From Bacteroidota bacterium (lineage in GTDB: Bacteria; Bacteroidota; Bacteroidia; Flavobacteriales; Flavobacteriaceae): 19,264 nt of DNA. Position numbers and translations under genes: made by a program. Where the stretch lies: assembly GCA_023434025.1 (NCBI GenBank), contig JAEYTL010000051.1, positions 1 to 19,264 of the forward strand, given 5' to 3'. Of the stretch, positions 1-8,699 are shown piece after piece (position 1 is the stretch's first letter; each line of letters starts with the position of its first letter). Under the pieces are notes generated by a model, which worked only from the letters and a program-made list of their open reading frames with translations, made no database searches and had not been told where the DNA came from.

Positions 1-3000
1 CTTCCCGTCATATCATAAACCGCTAAGCTTATCTTTTCAGTACCTGATGTACGAACATCAAGACCAAAACTTACCGCAAACGGGTTCGGATAAGCTATGG
101 CTTTGAACTCCGTTGGAAGTGTCTTAACTGTTTCTTCTTTGGTAATCTCCGTTGGTCGGATTACTGTACCACCGCCCGGAACAAGAATGTTACAATCCTT
201 ACCGGCATAGTAGGAACCGTAAACCAACGTCTCCACCGATACCGAATAGATACCACCCGGTGTTAACGGTGACAATGCATTGAAGTTACTCAACCTGAAT
301 GTTCTGGTACTGCTGGTGTACACCTGGCTGTAACCCATACCATCACTTAACGTAAAACGGTATTGGGTAGCTCCTCCTACCGGAGTAGCGTAAATAACCG
401 TGTTAAGGGTAGAAGGTGTCAAACCTGCTTCTGTACCACACCCTTCTATCTGAGATTCCGGGGCCAGCGGACTGAATACCGAACATGCTACTCCGTAATT
501 GGTAGACCACTGTAAGCCGGTAGCCGTAGGAACTTCCACTTTTACCCGGATGCGGTATTCTGCTCCGTATTTAATTGAAATGCCTGTAAGCTGTAATAAG
601 TTAAAACTCGCACCCGGACGCACTAACGTTGTGGTTTCAACCGCTACGCCACCTTCAATCAACGATACTTCATACTCATAGTTAACCGCTGAAGGCACAA
701 CCTCTGCACGGATAATGTTATTCAACTGTGCCAGGGTCGTTCCACACGAACTCGCTGCAATTACTGTTGAAGGTACTCCGGGGGTCACCACTGTACAGGC
801 CGGACCATAAGGCATCCACTGTTCGTTTAAACGTACTGCTACCTCAACGGTATAAACCGTGGCGTATTCAGCAATATCCGTGGTAGAGATCTGGAAAACA
901 TAGTTCGGACGTTCTACCTCACGAACCGCATTGGTAGTCGTATTGGTCAATCGGAAACGGTAACCGGTTCGGGAAACTCCAACCGGAACGCTTGGAGATA
1001 CTAAATCGCCCCGTAGTACTTCGTTGATCGTACTTAAGGTTGATCCGCAATTGTCAGCACGCAATCGGGCTAACACAACCGGACAACCGTCATTCAGATC
1101 GCCGTTACAGTTTTGAAGGATACCGTCGTAACAGATTTCAACGGCTCCGGGGTAGATTGTATCGTCATCGTCATTACAATCTCCGCCAACGGCTACATAA
1201 CCAACCGGTTGTTCGGCCGCTAAAAGGGTGTTATCATCATCTCCAAAACCATCGCCATCGTTATCAGCATACCAAGTAGTAAGGCTTAACGTTGTTACTG
1301 AAATTTCATTAGAATTTTCAGATACAGTTCCATCATAAGCCCGAACAACATAGTGGTAAGTTGTTGAAGAATTTAATCCGGAAACATTCAAAAAAGTATT
1401 AGGAGCAGAAACCGTAAATGGAGACCCTGCAACTGGCGTACGAACAAGAGATGTACTCGTTGATTTAATGCTTATATCATCAATAGAAACTGTTTCATAG
1501 GAACGAATACTGATTCTAACAGTAGATTGTGTTGCTGTAAAAACTTTTTCATACTTAGTCCAAGTACCGGCAGAAGGAAGTTTTGCCGGAGTTCCGCCTT
1601 CAACATAATTAGTTCCGGAAGTTCCCTGAATAGTGAAGTTTTTTAATCCATTAGTACCCGAAGCACTATAGTCATTATACCAGAATGAAAACACATACGT
1701 TTGACCAACTTCCACACTCACATCTTGTTGAATTATTGAAGTATCAGTACCCGTTCTTGAAAGATAATAACTTCCCGTATGAGGATTTGTGGTGTTAATA
1801 AAATAATTTCCTGAACCGTTAGCTGAAGCATAGCCATTTGTATTACCGCTTTCAAAACCACCATTGGTCACTAATTCAGCATTTACTAATGTTTCCGTAT
1901 AAACATCAACTTGATAACTTTCTGCTCCTTCAACGGCATTCCAGTTAGCCACAAAAGAATCTGCACCAACAGATGTAGCTGCTGTAGCAACAGGAGCATC
2001 AATAATTGGCTGAACACCTGATCCGTTAACGGAAATAACCTGCGTAACGGCTCCTGTTGACGTAATCTCTATTTCACCACCGGTTGACCCAACAAAAGAA
2101 GGTTGAAAACGAACGTAAACCGTAACTGGTTGCCCATTAATATTTCCTCCTGTCTGACCTAAATTTAAGAATGATGAAAAACTAACATCATTTGTACTCA
2201 GTACAAAATCATCTGGTGCTACAATAAAAGCATTTGAGGTTAAAAAAGAGCCTGAAACAGTGAAAGTTTGACTCATAGAATTCTCTCCAATAAACACAGA
2301 TCCAAAATCAAGAGAAGTTTCAGAAACAATTAATTCCGGAGTTGGTTCAACCCCAGTTCCTGAAACAGAAACTGTTTTTTCATCGCCATCCGTTAAAAGT
2401 GTAACCACACCATTATTAAGTCCTGGAGCAGTTGGGGAAAAACGGACATAAACGGTTACATTCCCCCCTAATGTTCCACCTTGGTTATCGATAAACAAAT
2501 CATCTTCAAATGTTGAGTTATCCAAACTTACTTGGTATCCTGCCGGAGCACTCACTAAAACATCATCTGTTAAATTAGAACCCGAAATCATAAAACTTTG
2601 ACTTGAAGAATTGCTTCCAACGTTAATATCTCCAAAAGAAGGTAAAGAAGTTACGGTAGTTGTAAGGGTTGGATCATCTGAGGGTTCTTCGATTTCTGTA
2701 ACTGCCCCAATTATTTTCAATGTCTTATAAGTTGCATTAGCATGCCCATTAAGATACCATGTTCCTCCTGTGTTAGAAGCACCATAAAGAAGAACTCTGA
2801 AAGTTACAGTTGTTCCTTCAGGAATACTTTGCAATGCAGGTATCGCACTTAAATTGATTGCAGGCTGATTGTTTCCTGCATTAGTTGTTGTGCCTCCCCA
2901 AGTAATAGCTGAACCAATATTTACAAAGCTGCCTGTTCCTATTTGGTATTGCCATTGTCCCGTTGAGGGCCCTGTACCTGAACGTCTTATATTATATTGT

Positions 3001-3356
3001 TCTATACTTGCAATTGAAACCTCATAACCTGAAGCTGCCGTAATCGAAAACGTAACAAATTCATTATCTCCTATAGCTGTACTTGCAGAAGACCCTGAAG
3101 CTCTAAAGTCATTTCCTCCCCAACCATTAGCGGCACCACTCCCCGTAGTTCCAATTCCAGAACCTCTTGTCAATCCTCCAATAGTTAGGTTATCATGTAC
3201 TGTTGAGGCTCCAAAAGGACTTGAGCCAAAATTATTAGTTCCTCCGGGCAAAGTAGCCGGAGTCCATTCCACAAGTGTTTCCGTCTGACCCCAACCCACT
3301 GTTGTAAAAAACAATAACAGGAGTAAAGCCTTAAAAGTAATTTTAGTTTTCATCAT
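1..3356 (-). CDS. Large multidomain T9SS-exported protein (MopE-type motif), C-terminus cut by window edge
   Basis: Open from the start at 3356 to the left edge (1118 codons, no stop); read by hand because it lacks a stop in the window. MM-KTKITFKALLLLLLFF...GWGQ is a Sec signal peptide; the second ATG at 3353 is an equal start candidate. Domains (approximate residues): 25-220 beta-rich exported domain; 225-450 two Ig-like ~100-aa repeats each ending near VSVSGTG or ISVNGSG; 453-690 a fibronectin III domain (FVANWNAVEGAESYQVDVYTE) interrupted at ~490-626 by a CBM4/9-like jelly roll (NGGFESGN...); 692-756 a MopE-type putative metal-binding motif (DNDGDGFGDD, GDCNDDDDTIYPGA, NCNGD); 765-1050 three ~100-aa repeats, each starting CG(S/T)TL or similar and carrying a second Cys near its end; then YPNPF...VYDMTG, the start of a type A T9SS sorting domain. 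Probably secreted or surface-anchored; target unknown. Base composition becomes more GC-rich below about position 1270. Confidence 0.9.
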   Translation of the reverse strand, partial: MMKTKITFKALLLLLFFTTVGWGQTETLVEWTPATLPGGTNNFGSSPFGASTVHDNLTIGGLTRGSGIGTTGSGAANGWGGNDFRASGSSASTAIGDNEFVTFSITAASGYEVSIASIEQYNIRRSGTGPSTGQWQYQIGTGSFVNIGSAITWGGTTTNAGNNQPAINLSAIPALQSIPEGTTVTFRVLLYGASNTGGTWYLNGHANATYKTLKIIGAVTEIEEPSDDPTLTTTVTSLPSFGDINVGSNSSSQSFMISGSNLTDDVLVSAPAGYQVSLDNSTFEDDLFIDNQGGTLGGNVTVYVRFSPTAPGLNNGVVTLLTDGDEKTVSVSGTGVEPTPELIVSETSLDFGSVFIGENSMSQTFTVSGSFLTSNAFIVAPDDFVLSTNDVSFSSFLNLGQTGGNINGQPVTVYVRFQPSFVGSTGGEIEITSTGAVTQVISVNGSGVQPIIDAPVATAATSVGADSFVANWNAVEGAESYQVDVYTETLVNAELVTNGGFESGNTNGYASANGSGNYFINTTNPHTGSYYLSRTGTDTSIIQQDVSVEVGQTYVFSFWYNDYSASGTNGLKNFTIQGTSGTNYVEGGTPAKLPSAGTWTKYEKVFTATQSTVRISIRSYETVSIDDISIKSTSTSLVRTPVAGSPFTVSAPNTFLNVSGLNSSTTYHYVVRAYDGTVSENSNEISVTTLSLTTWYADNDGDGFGDDDNTLLAAEQPVGYVAVGGDCNDDDDTIYPGAVEICYDGILQNCNGDLNDGCPVVLARLRADNCGSTLSTINEVLRGDLVSPSVPVGVSRTGYRFRLTNTTTNAVREVERPNYVFQISTTDIAEYATVYTVEVAVRLNEQWMPYGPACTVVTPGVPSTVIAASSCGTTLAQLNNIIRAEVVPSAVNYEYEVSLIEGGVAVETTTLVRPGASFNLLQLTGISIKYGAEYRIRVKVEVPTATGLQWSTNYGVACSVFSPLAPESQIEGCGTEAGLTPSTLNTVIYATPVGGATQYRFTLSDGMGYSQVYTSSTRTFRLSNFNALSPLTPGGIYSVSVETLVYGSYYAGKDCNILVPGGGTVIRPTEITKEETVKTLPTEFKAIAYPNPFAVSFGLDVRTSGTEKISLAVYDMTG

Positions 3357-3383
3357 ATAAATAGGTTTTAATTTTTGACCTAA

Positions 3384-3391
3384 CAAAGTTA
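3384..3391 (-). promoter_or_regulatory. Candidate -7 box TAACTTTG for the left-edge T9SS gene
   Basis: Reads TAACTTTG on the minus strand, matching the Bacteroidota -7 consensus TAnnTTTG, 28 bp before the start at 3356. No TTG/TTTG lies at the usual 19-21 bp spacing, so only the -7 half is supported. Confidence 0.45.
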
Positions 3392-3440
3392 CTTAGAATA
3401 TGTAAGAAAACCATAAAATCAAGTTATCAATACGTTAAGT

Positions 3441-3468
3441 TCGGTAATCGGTAAAGAACATCGGTAAA
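3441..3468. repeat. Three TCGGTAA direct repeats upstream of the left-edge gene
   Basis: TCGGTAA occurs at 3441, 3448 and 3461 (two in tandem, one after a 6-bp gap), 50-85 bp upstream of the candidate -7 box of the minus-strand gene. It may be an operator; no regulator is known. Confidence 0.45.
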
Positions 3469-3542
3469 CTGCAAAAAAAAACCTGATAAATTTCCGTCTT
3501 TTTAGATTTGACCAATAATTTAAGCTGTTGGGGTGAGTCAAT

Positions 3543-3579
3543 AAAAAATCCCGTCCGAAAAAACGGAAGGGATTCAAAA
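3543..3579 (-). terminator. Rho-independent terminator of the 1358-aa T9SS gene
   Basis: On the minus strand AATCCC-T-TCCG, loop TTTTTT, CGGA-C-GGGATT, then a T tract. The stem has ten pairs with one mismatch (positions 3547-3557 with 3564-3574) and starts about 25 bp after the stop codon at 3599. Confidence 0.85.
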
Positions 3580-3598
3580 AAATATATTTTCTACTGTT

Positions 3599-6500
3599 TT
3601 ACAAAACAATTTTCCTGGTAACGAGTTGCCCGTTCTCTAATTCAACCTGCACCACTACTGTTTGCTTTGAAAAGTTTGTGTTCACAACAAATTCATCACT
3701 TCCATGTCCTTTCTGTGAAAGCAGCAACCTGCCTAAAACATCGTAAACCGCAATGTTGTTTATTTTTTCTAATGATGATTTTACATGAAGCTGTCCGTTT
3801 GAAGCAAACGCAATCACGCCTGAAGCAACTTCTGCAAAACCGGGTGTTGATAATAGTTCATTTCTGTAAAGCAACTCAAAACGTCCGTCAAAAGTTCCTG
3901 CCTCGGAATCAAAAACATACGGGGTTAATGTTAAATCGTGAATAATGTTTAACTGTTTGTCTTCCAGATACACCTTTTTATCCTCTAAGCCTACAACATC
4001 GGCAATAGCAACCGTGAGTCTTCCCGGAGCCGTAACGTTATACCCCATGGGCACAACATCATTTTGATCAAATGGAAGTGACCTGCCCTGGATGATAAAT
4101 CTTTCTGCACCAATGAGGGAATACATTTTGGAAGCCCCATCTACTTTGGTCGAGGCATCATACAACCGGTCTTTCTCATTGGTGGCCCCATCTACATAAC
4201 CCAGTAAGGTTCTTACCGGACTACCATTCTGCGGAATAAGATCTATCCAAATCTTAAAATCACTTTCTCCCTGTAGTTGACCTACCTGTCTGAAAAACTG
4301 GTTGTTGGTATGTGTGATATTTCGCATTGCGTTTCTAAACGTTACCGTTTCCGTGGTCGCCGCTCCATCATTCATTACCACAAAAAACCCCTGACCGGAG
4401 GCGATAAAACCATTAAATCCGGACGGGCCACTCACGGTTCCTGTTCCGTTGTGAACAATGTAGTCGTTAGGGTTATAATTGTAAGCGAAATTATTATAAA
4501 AAGGATCATTATACACTACATCAGGCAACAAGCCATGAGTCCAAATCCGGACAGAGCCTTCAATATTAGTGTTTTCATTTAAAAAATCCAACGCTCTGAT
4601 GGCAGAAGGGTAAGGATTCCCGACCAGGTTGAAATTATCATCATTGGCGGTAACGGTTATCAGCGGATTGGTAGGACTGGGATATCCGGTTCCGGTATAA
4701 GCCCCCCGTTCGATATCAGGCGTAATGATACCGTTATTCGGAACACCCGTAAATGTGGCATTAAACGGTTGTATTGTGTTTGTAAAAGCTGACGGACCCC
4801 GGACAATATATCCCTTTCCTCTAACCATATTTTCGTTGGCCGTTGTCCAGTTTCCAAAATTACCTCCAATGGTGGGCAACCATTTAAATACGTTGGAAGC
4901 CGGGGTGCCCGGCGAAATACCCAACACCGGAAAACCAACGACGGGAGACGACCAGTAAACATAGTCCAGACGACGGATGTTGGCTGTTCTGGTCAGGTTA
5001 ATGTTTCCTGAATTCACGGCGTAATCATCTAATTGAATTAAACTTCCGTCATTTTGAATGTTTAATGTGCCATTATTAACGATTCTTCCGGCAGATTGAA
5101 TATAATTGCCGGGAGTAATGGTTACGGTTCTGCCTGCGTTTATCTGGCACTCACAGGCCACAACATCACCGTTTGTACTGGTATTATAATTTCCGGCAAA
5201 AACAGCCCGTTCAATAGATGTGGGAGGCAGAGTGTCACCGTTCCAAGCGGTACCGTTCCATGTTTTAGACAAAGGAACTCTTCCACGCAGACGGATATCA
5301 TCAATAGTCCAGACTTCTGTATTGATATCGTTTTCCAGTTCTATCTTTACCCGTAATTGAGAAGATAACGGAAGATTGCTGATTGTTAAGAGCCTTACAC
5401 CCTGATTGATTGAATTATCAGGAGACTGAACTTCATTTGGAATGTTAATCCCTCTATACGCTCCGCTGTAAGTACCTGAACTGCTGTTGATACTCCAGAT
5501 GGAATTATTTAATCCTTTAACAATTAACTCTTTGGACCAGCTTATACCACCGTCAACACTAACATAAACGGTTACCCAATCAGAGACATCAAGACCCTGA
5601 GCCGGATTAGCCGTTGTGGAGTAGGCTCCTATTTTCATATCAAAATCCACTTGACTGTATGATGTAACATCAACCGGGTCAAACGTTACAATCACTTTTG
5701 CTTTCGGGTCACTATTTGTAGGATAGGGACCGGTTACCTGTAAACTGTTTCCGCTTGCACCGGCATATTTTGGTGTAGTTGCCGAGCGGCTGTTTCCATG
5801 TGCATTCCCTCCGGTAATAGCAGGAGGGTTTGCTCCCAACTCGGTAGCTGTGGTATAGGCCCATGTTGATCCCGCATCAAAATTCTGGATTCTGATATTT
5901 GACAAGCCGCTCAGCTGGCACTCATCAAAATCGATTCCCACCCCTGAAATGGCAAACACATAAGGATTCTTTCCAACAACATTATTATTTATCGTAACCG
6001 TTGCCTGACGTAGCCCCAATGCAGAAGGATCAAAAGTAACAGACAAGGTCGTGCTGTTATTGGAAACAACCGGAGACGACGGCACTGTTGTAACCGTAAA
6101 ATCAGCCGCATGAGGCCCTGTAATTGTTACTGGCAAAGACAGGGTTAAATTTTCTCCTCCAAAATTGGTTATATAAAAACTTCTGGCTCTTGTTCCCGAA
6201 ACAACATTTATATTCCCGAAATTTGAATGATTTAACAGCGACGTGGTTGTACTGCCGTTTGTAATTTCCTGGCCATTTCCTATTACACTGATATCCGGGG
6301 CAGAACCAGTTCCTTGTATGGTAAAAGTATATGGGTTTTCATCAGAATCATTATTTGCAATAGAAACAATCGCTGTTCTGACCCCTCCGGCGGTCGGGGC
6401 AAAACGAATCTGAAAAACCACATTATTACCAGACAAAACAGGTGTTGCCGGCTGAGCAACCACTACAAAATCGGCAGCATGAGGCCCTCCGATAGCCACC

Positions 6501-7675
6501 CTTGGTGCTCCTGTTAAGTTTAAATTTGAAATCCCTAAATTCTGAATCCGATAATCCTTTACCTGGTTGTTACCGATAATCACAGAAGCAAAAAGCGTAT
6601 TATTAAAAGCATTCGGAATCGTATTTCCGCTCACAATATTATTCGTTCCTCCGGTAGCTCCGCGGATATTTATTTCAGGGCCCGGGTCTGTTATTGTAAT
6701 TATCAGCGTTTGTTCATCAAACCCACCGGCATTTGTAGCTGAAATTGCCACAAAAAAAGTACCTGCCACACCGGGCGTAGCTGTGATGACACCCGTTGAT
6801 GTGTTGATACTGAATCCGGCTGGTAGTGATGTGGCATTAAAAGAGGTCGGGCCGTTTGTGGCGGTTATGGTATAAGAAAAAGGTACACCTACAAAACCCG
6901 AAGTGTTTAAATCACTGGTTATAACCGGAGCAGACGGTATTCCGAATGAAGCAGTCATAGTAATATCATCTAACCCGAATTCATCTCTGGATCCTGAGCC
7001 TCCAACCGCACCGCTTTCCCATCGAATATAAAAATAATCTCCCGGGGCAATTGATATCCCGGTAATGGATGTTGAACGGGAAGGAGAAGTTCCTATTTGA
7101 ACCCAACCCAAAGCATCAACAGCCGCAGTTGAAGTATAATCTAAACTTCCAACCGGAGTGTAGGTCATGTTATCTGAAGAATAGGAGAAGTTAAAACTGT
7201 TACTTCTGGCCTGATCATTTCTGATAAAAAGATTATACGAAACATCCAGGGCATTCATGAAACCTGCTCCGGTATTTTGAATTCTCAACGTTAAAGTGCC
7301 CGGCTCAAAATCGCTTCCGCCCGGCTGAATCATCAAACACGGATTAGCAGCATTCTGCGGTGCCCCCCGGTAGGCATAAAAACCCCCGGTTGTTACGGCA
7401 GTCGTCGCCGCACCTCTGGCATAGTCTCCTGTTGTTCTTGTTCCTCCAAAAATTAAGGCTCCGTCACTCCAACCGGTCACCGCCCAGGCATCCGAATCCA
7501 ATTGACCGGCCGTGGGTGCAGCCTGAAAACCGGCTCCTGAAAAAGCACCATTGGAAACTCCGGCCACGGTAGATGAAAAATCAATTATTTGTGCGGGTGT
7601 TCCTTCACTCAACTGAACCTGCCCCCACGAAAAAGCACTTACAAAAAGTGCCAGTAAACGTATTCTTGTTTTCAT
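3599..7675 (-). CDS. T9SS-exported multidomain adhesin-like protein with type C sorting domain
   Basis: 1358 aa. MKTRIRLLALFVSAFSWGQ is a signal peptide. Approximate architecture: 20-245 beta-sandwich domain; 247-330 putative Ig domain (He_PIG-like: PAGFSINTSTGVITATPG); 335-457 and 458-578 two ASH/'choice-of-anchor D'-like repeats, both with GPHAADF and ending NPYTFTIQGTG or NPYVFAISGVG; 580-800 a second beta-rich domain beginning DFDECQLSGL; 803-1358 a long C-terminal module (WNGTAWNGD, YWSSPV, GKGYIVR, GNPYPSAI, GQGFF, RQVGQL, LLGYVDGATN, IQGRSLPF) ending in a ~75-aa sorting domain with AVYDVLGRLL and LVTRKIVL. The module matches the C-terminus of the 1092-aa protein at 8700-11978. In Flavobacterium this arrangement belongs to proteins labelled 'T9SS sorting signal type C' (ChiA-like C-terminus). 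Likely released or displayed on the cell surface; ligand unknown. It is monocistronic by promoter and terminator evidence. Confidence 0.93.
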   Translation of the reverse strand: MKTRIRLLALFVSAFSWGQVQLSEGTPAQIIDFSSTVAGVSNGAFSGAGFQAAPTAGQLDSDAWAVTGWSDGALIFGGTRTTGDYARGAATTAVTTGGFYAYRGAPQNAANPCLMIQPGGSDFEPGTLTLRIQNTGAGFMNALDVSYNLFIRNDQARSNSFNFSYSSDNMTYTPVGSLDYTSTAAVDALGWVQIGTSPSRSTSITGISIAPGDYFYIRWESGAVGGSGSRDEFGLDDITMTASFGIPSAPVITSDLNTSGFVGVPFSYTITATNGPTSFNATSLPAGFSINTSTGVITATPGVAGTFFVAISATNAGGFDEQTLIITITDPGPEINIRGATGGTNNIVSGNTIPNAFNNTLFASVIIGNNQVKDYRIQNLGISNLNLTGAPRVAIGGPHAADFVVVAQPATPVLSGNNVVFQIRFAPTAGGVRTAIVSIANNDSDENPYTFTIQGTGSAPDISVIGNGQEITNGSTTTSLLNHSNFGNINVVSGTRARSFYITNFGGENLTLSLPVTITGPHAADFTVTTVPSSPVVSNNSTTLSVTFDPSALGLRQATVTINNNVVGKNPYVFAISGVGIDFDECQLSGLSNIRIQNFDAGSTWAYTTATELGANPPAITGGNAHGNSRSATTPKYAGASGNSLQVTGPYPTNSDPKAKVIVTFDPVDVTSYSQVDFDMKIGAYSTTANPAQGLDVSDWVTVYVSVDGGISWSKELIVKGLNNSIWSINSSSGTYSGAYRGINIPNEVQSPDNSINQGVRLLTISNLPLSSQLRVKIELENDINTEVWTIDDIRLRGRVPLSKTWNGTAWNGDTLPPTSIERAVFAGNYNTSTNGDVVACECQINAGRTVTITPGNYIQSAGRIVNNGTLNIQNDGSLIQLDDYAVNSGNINLTRTANIRRLDYVYWSSPVVGFPVLGISPGTPASNVFKWLPTIGGNFGNWTTANENMVRGKGYIVRGPSAFTNTIQPFNATFTGVPNNGIITPDIERGAYTGTGYPSPTNPLITVTANDDNFNLVGNPYPSAIRALDFLNENTNIEGSVRIWTHGLLPDVVYNDPFYNNFAYNYNPNDYIVHNGTGTVSGPSGFNGFIASGQGFFVVMNDGAATTETVTFRNAMRNITHTNNQFFRQVGQLQGESDFKIWIDLIPQNGSPVRTLLGYVDGATNEKDRLYDASTKVDGASKMYSLIGAERFIIQGRSLPFDQNDVVPMGYNVTAPGRLTVAIADVVGLEDKKVYLEDKQLNIIHDLTLTPYVFDSEAGTFDGRFELLYRNELLSTPGFAEVASGVIAFASNGQLHVKSSLEKINNIAVYDVLGRLLLSQKGHGSDEFVVNTNFSKQTVVVQVELENGQLVTRKIVL

Positions 7676-7737
7676 TTTTGGAAATAATGAATTTAGTGAT
7701 TCTTTAATCGGCTTTTACAGTTGAATTTTGGCGGATA

Positions 7738-7767
7738 CAAATTTACAGCTAAATTGCAGAATTTCAA
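7738..7767 (-). promoter_or_regulatory. Promoter of the 1358-aa T9SS gene
   Basis: Minus-strand TTG (7767-7765), 19-bp spacer, TAAATTTG (7745-7738): both halves of the Bacteroidota promoter, 62 bp before the ATG at 7675. Its upstream end abuts the divergent recX -7 box. Confidence 0.65.
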
Positions 7768-7775
7768 TACCTTTG
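7768..7775 (+). promoter_or_regulatory. Candidate -7 box TACCTTTG of recX
   Basis: TACCTTTG fits TAnnTTTG and lies 41 bp before the TTG start at 7817. The nearest upstream TTG (7754-7756) is only 11 bp away, so the -33 element is not clear. It is divergent from the promoter at 7738-7767. Confidence 0.5.
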
Positions 7776-7816
7776 CGTTACTAAATTATTAACAAAAAAC
7801 CATTTTATTTTTACCA

Positions 7817-8296
7817 TTGTCCTCGCAATCAAATACTTCTGTTTCAGATATCGTTCAAAAGATGGAATACTATTGTTCTTACCAGGAACGTTGCCATGCC
7901 GAAGTAATTCAAAAACTACACGCCCTGTCAGTTCCTCCTAAATGGTACGACGAGGTTATCGTTCATTTGCTGACACATAACTTTTTGAACGAAGAACGGT
8001 TTGTCCTACTGTTTTCTGTCAGCAAATTTCATCAAAAAAAATGGGGGAAAAACCGCATTTCAAATGAGTTAAAACTTCGTCAGATTTCCGATTACCTCGT
8101 CAGAAAAGGATTAAAGGCTATCCCGGATGAAGAATATGAAATAACTTTTGCTGAATTAGCTCAAAAAACATGGGAGACCATTCCTGAAAAAAACATCCTC
8201 AAAAAACGAAAAAAATTCTGCGATACACTTCTTCGCAAAGGCTGGGAAAGTGATTGGGTGTATGAAGCCGTTAAAAAACTGGAACGCCTATCTTAA
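7817..8296 (+). CDS. recX: RecX family regulator of RecA
   Basis: 159 aa, within the normal RecX size range. RecX proteins bind RecA filaments and limit recombinase and LexA-coprotease activity. Family features are visible in order: MEYYCSYQERCHAEVIQKL (first three-helix repeat), LNEERFVLLFSVSKFHQKKWGKNRISNELKLR (the conserved N-E-x-R-F...K...K-WG-x-x-R-I-x-x-E-L signature) and a C-terminal KRKKFCDTLLRKGWESDWVYEAV. The start is TTG at 7817; the first in-frame ATG at 7862 would remove part of the first helix that family members keep, and a stop at 7790 bounds the frame upstream. It stands alone: a divergent T9SS gene upstream, a 403-bp gap downstream, no recA in the window. Confidence 0.9.
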   Translation: MSSQSNTSVSDIVQKMEYYCSYQERCHAEVIQKLHALSVPPKWYDEVIVHLLTHNFLNEERFVLLFSVSKFHQKKWGKNRISNELKLRQISDYLVRKGLKAIPDEEYEITFAELAQKTWETIPEKNILKKRKKFCDTLLRKGWESDWVYEAVKKLERLS

Positions 8297-8570
8297 AAGA
8301 ACTATTCAAAAAAAAACACTTTCCCGGGTTAAGGTACCCTCTATTATACTTTCCTCTTTCCTGCAAATCCTAAAAAACCTAGCTGTTTGTTAAAATATGT
8401 TAAGGTATCGACGAAAAACACAAAAACTGTTAATTGATGTCATTCGTCGTTTTCTCTTTCCTTTTGTCAATTTTTATTTCTACCTGAAAACCACCGAAGT
8501 ACTTTTGCCGTAAATAAATGAGACGAAAATATTTTTTATAAAGTATTTTCTTTCAAAAATAGTTAAATAT

Positions 8571-8606
8571 TGCACTTTATCGTTTAAATAATGCATTTTG
8601 TCGATT
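8571..8606 (+). repeat. Direct repeat pair, 21-bp period, upstream of promoter
   Basis: TGCACTTTATCGTTT (8571-8585) and TGCATTTTGTCGATT (8592-8606) agree at 12 of 15 positions. Start-to-start distance is 21 bp, two helical turns, and the pair ends 5 bp before the -33 element at 8612. The geometry suits an activator binding one DNA face. Confidence 0.5.
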
Positions 8607-8611
8607 TTTTA

Positions 8612-8643
8612 TTTTGAAATTAAAAAATTAAAAAATAGTTTTG
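8612..8643 (+). promoter_or_regulatory. Promoter of the beta-helix T9SS gene
   Basis: TTTTG (8612-8616), 19-bp spacer, TAGTTTTG (8636-8643), 56 bp before the ATG at 8700. This is the closest match to the Bacteroidota TTTG-N19-TAnnTTTG consensus in the window. Confidence 0.75.
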
Positions 8644-8699
8644 ACAACGAAAATTAGCACAAAAAAAGAAATGCCCTTAAAAAAATTAAAAAATCTACT

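Larger units (their letters stand above)
8297..8699. other. 403-bp AT-rich intergenic control region between recX and the beta-helix gene
   Basis: No gene is visible. It holds an inverted repeat CGACGAA (8409-8415) / TTCGTCG (8443-8449), a TACTTTTG -7-like box at 8500-8507 lacking a clear -33, a pair of 21-bp-spaced direct repeats (8571-8606) and a full promoter (8612-8643). I see no convincing terminator for recX. Confidence 0.7.

Noticed and set aside
499..1279. Plus-strand ORFs at 499-681 and 1040-1279
   Set aside because: They lie antisense to the intact minus-strand T9SS gene, whose domains are recognisable throughout; shadow frames.
4660..4962. 100-aa ORF in another minus-strand frame inside the 1358-aa gene
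   Set aside because: The main frame here encodes conserved module motifs (YWSSPV, GKGYIVR); the alternative frame shows no protein-like features.
8321..8341. GGGT-TAAGGT-ACCC as a recX terminator
   Set aside because: The stem is only four pairs with no T tract.
8500..8507. TACTTTTG as the main promoter of the beta-helix gene
   Set aside because: It matches the -7 consensus but lacks a -33 at the usual spacing, whereas 8612-8643 has both elements; at most a secondary start.
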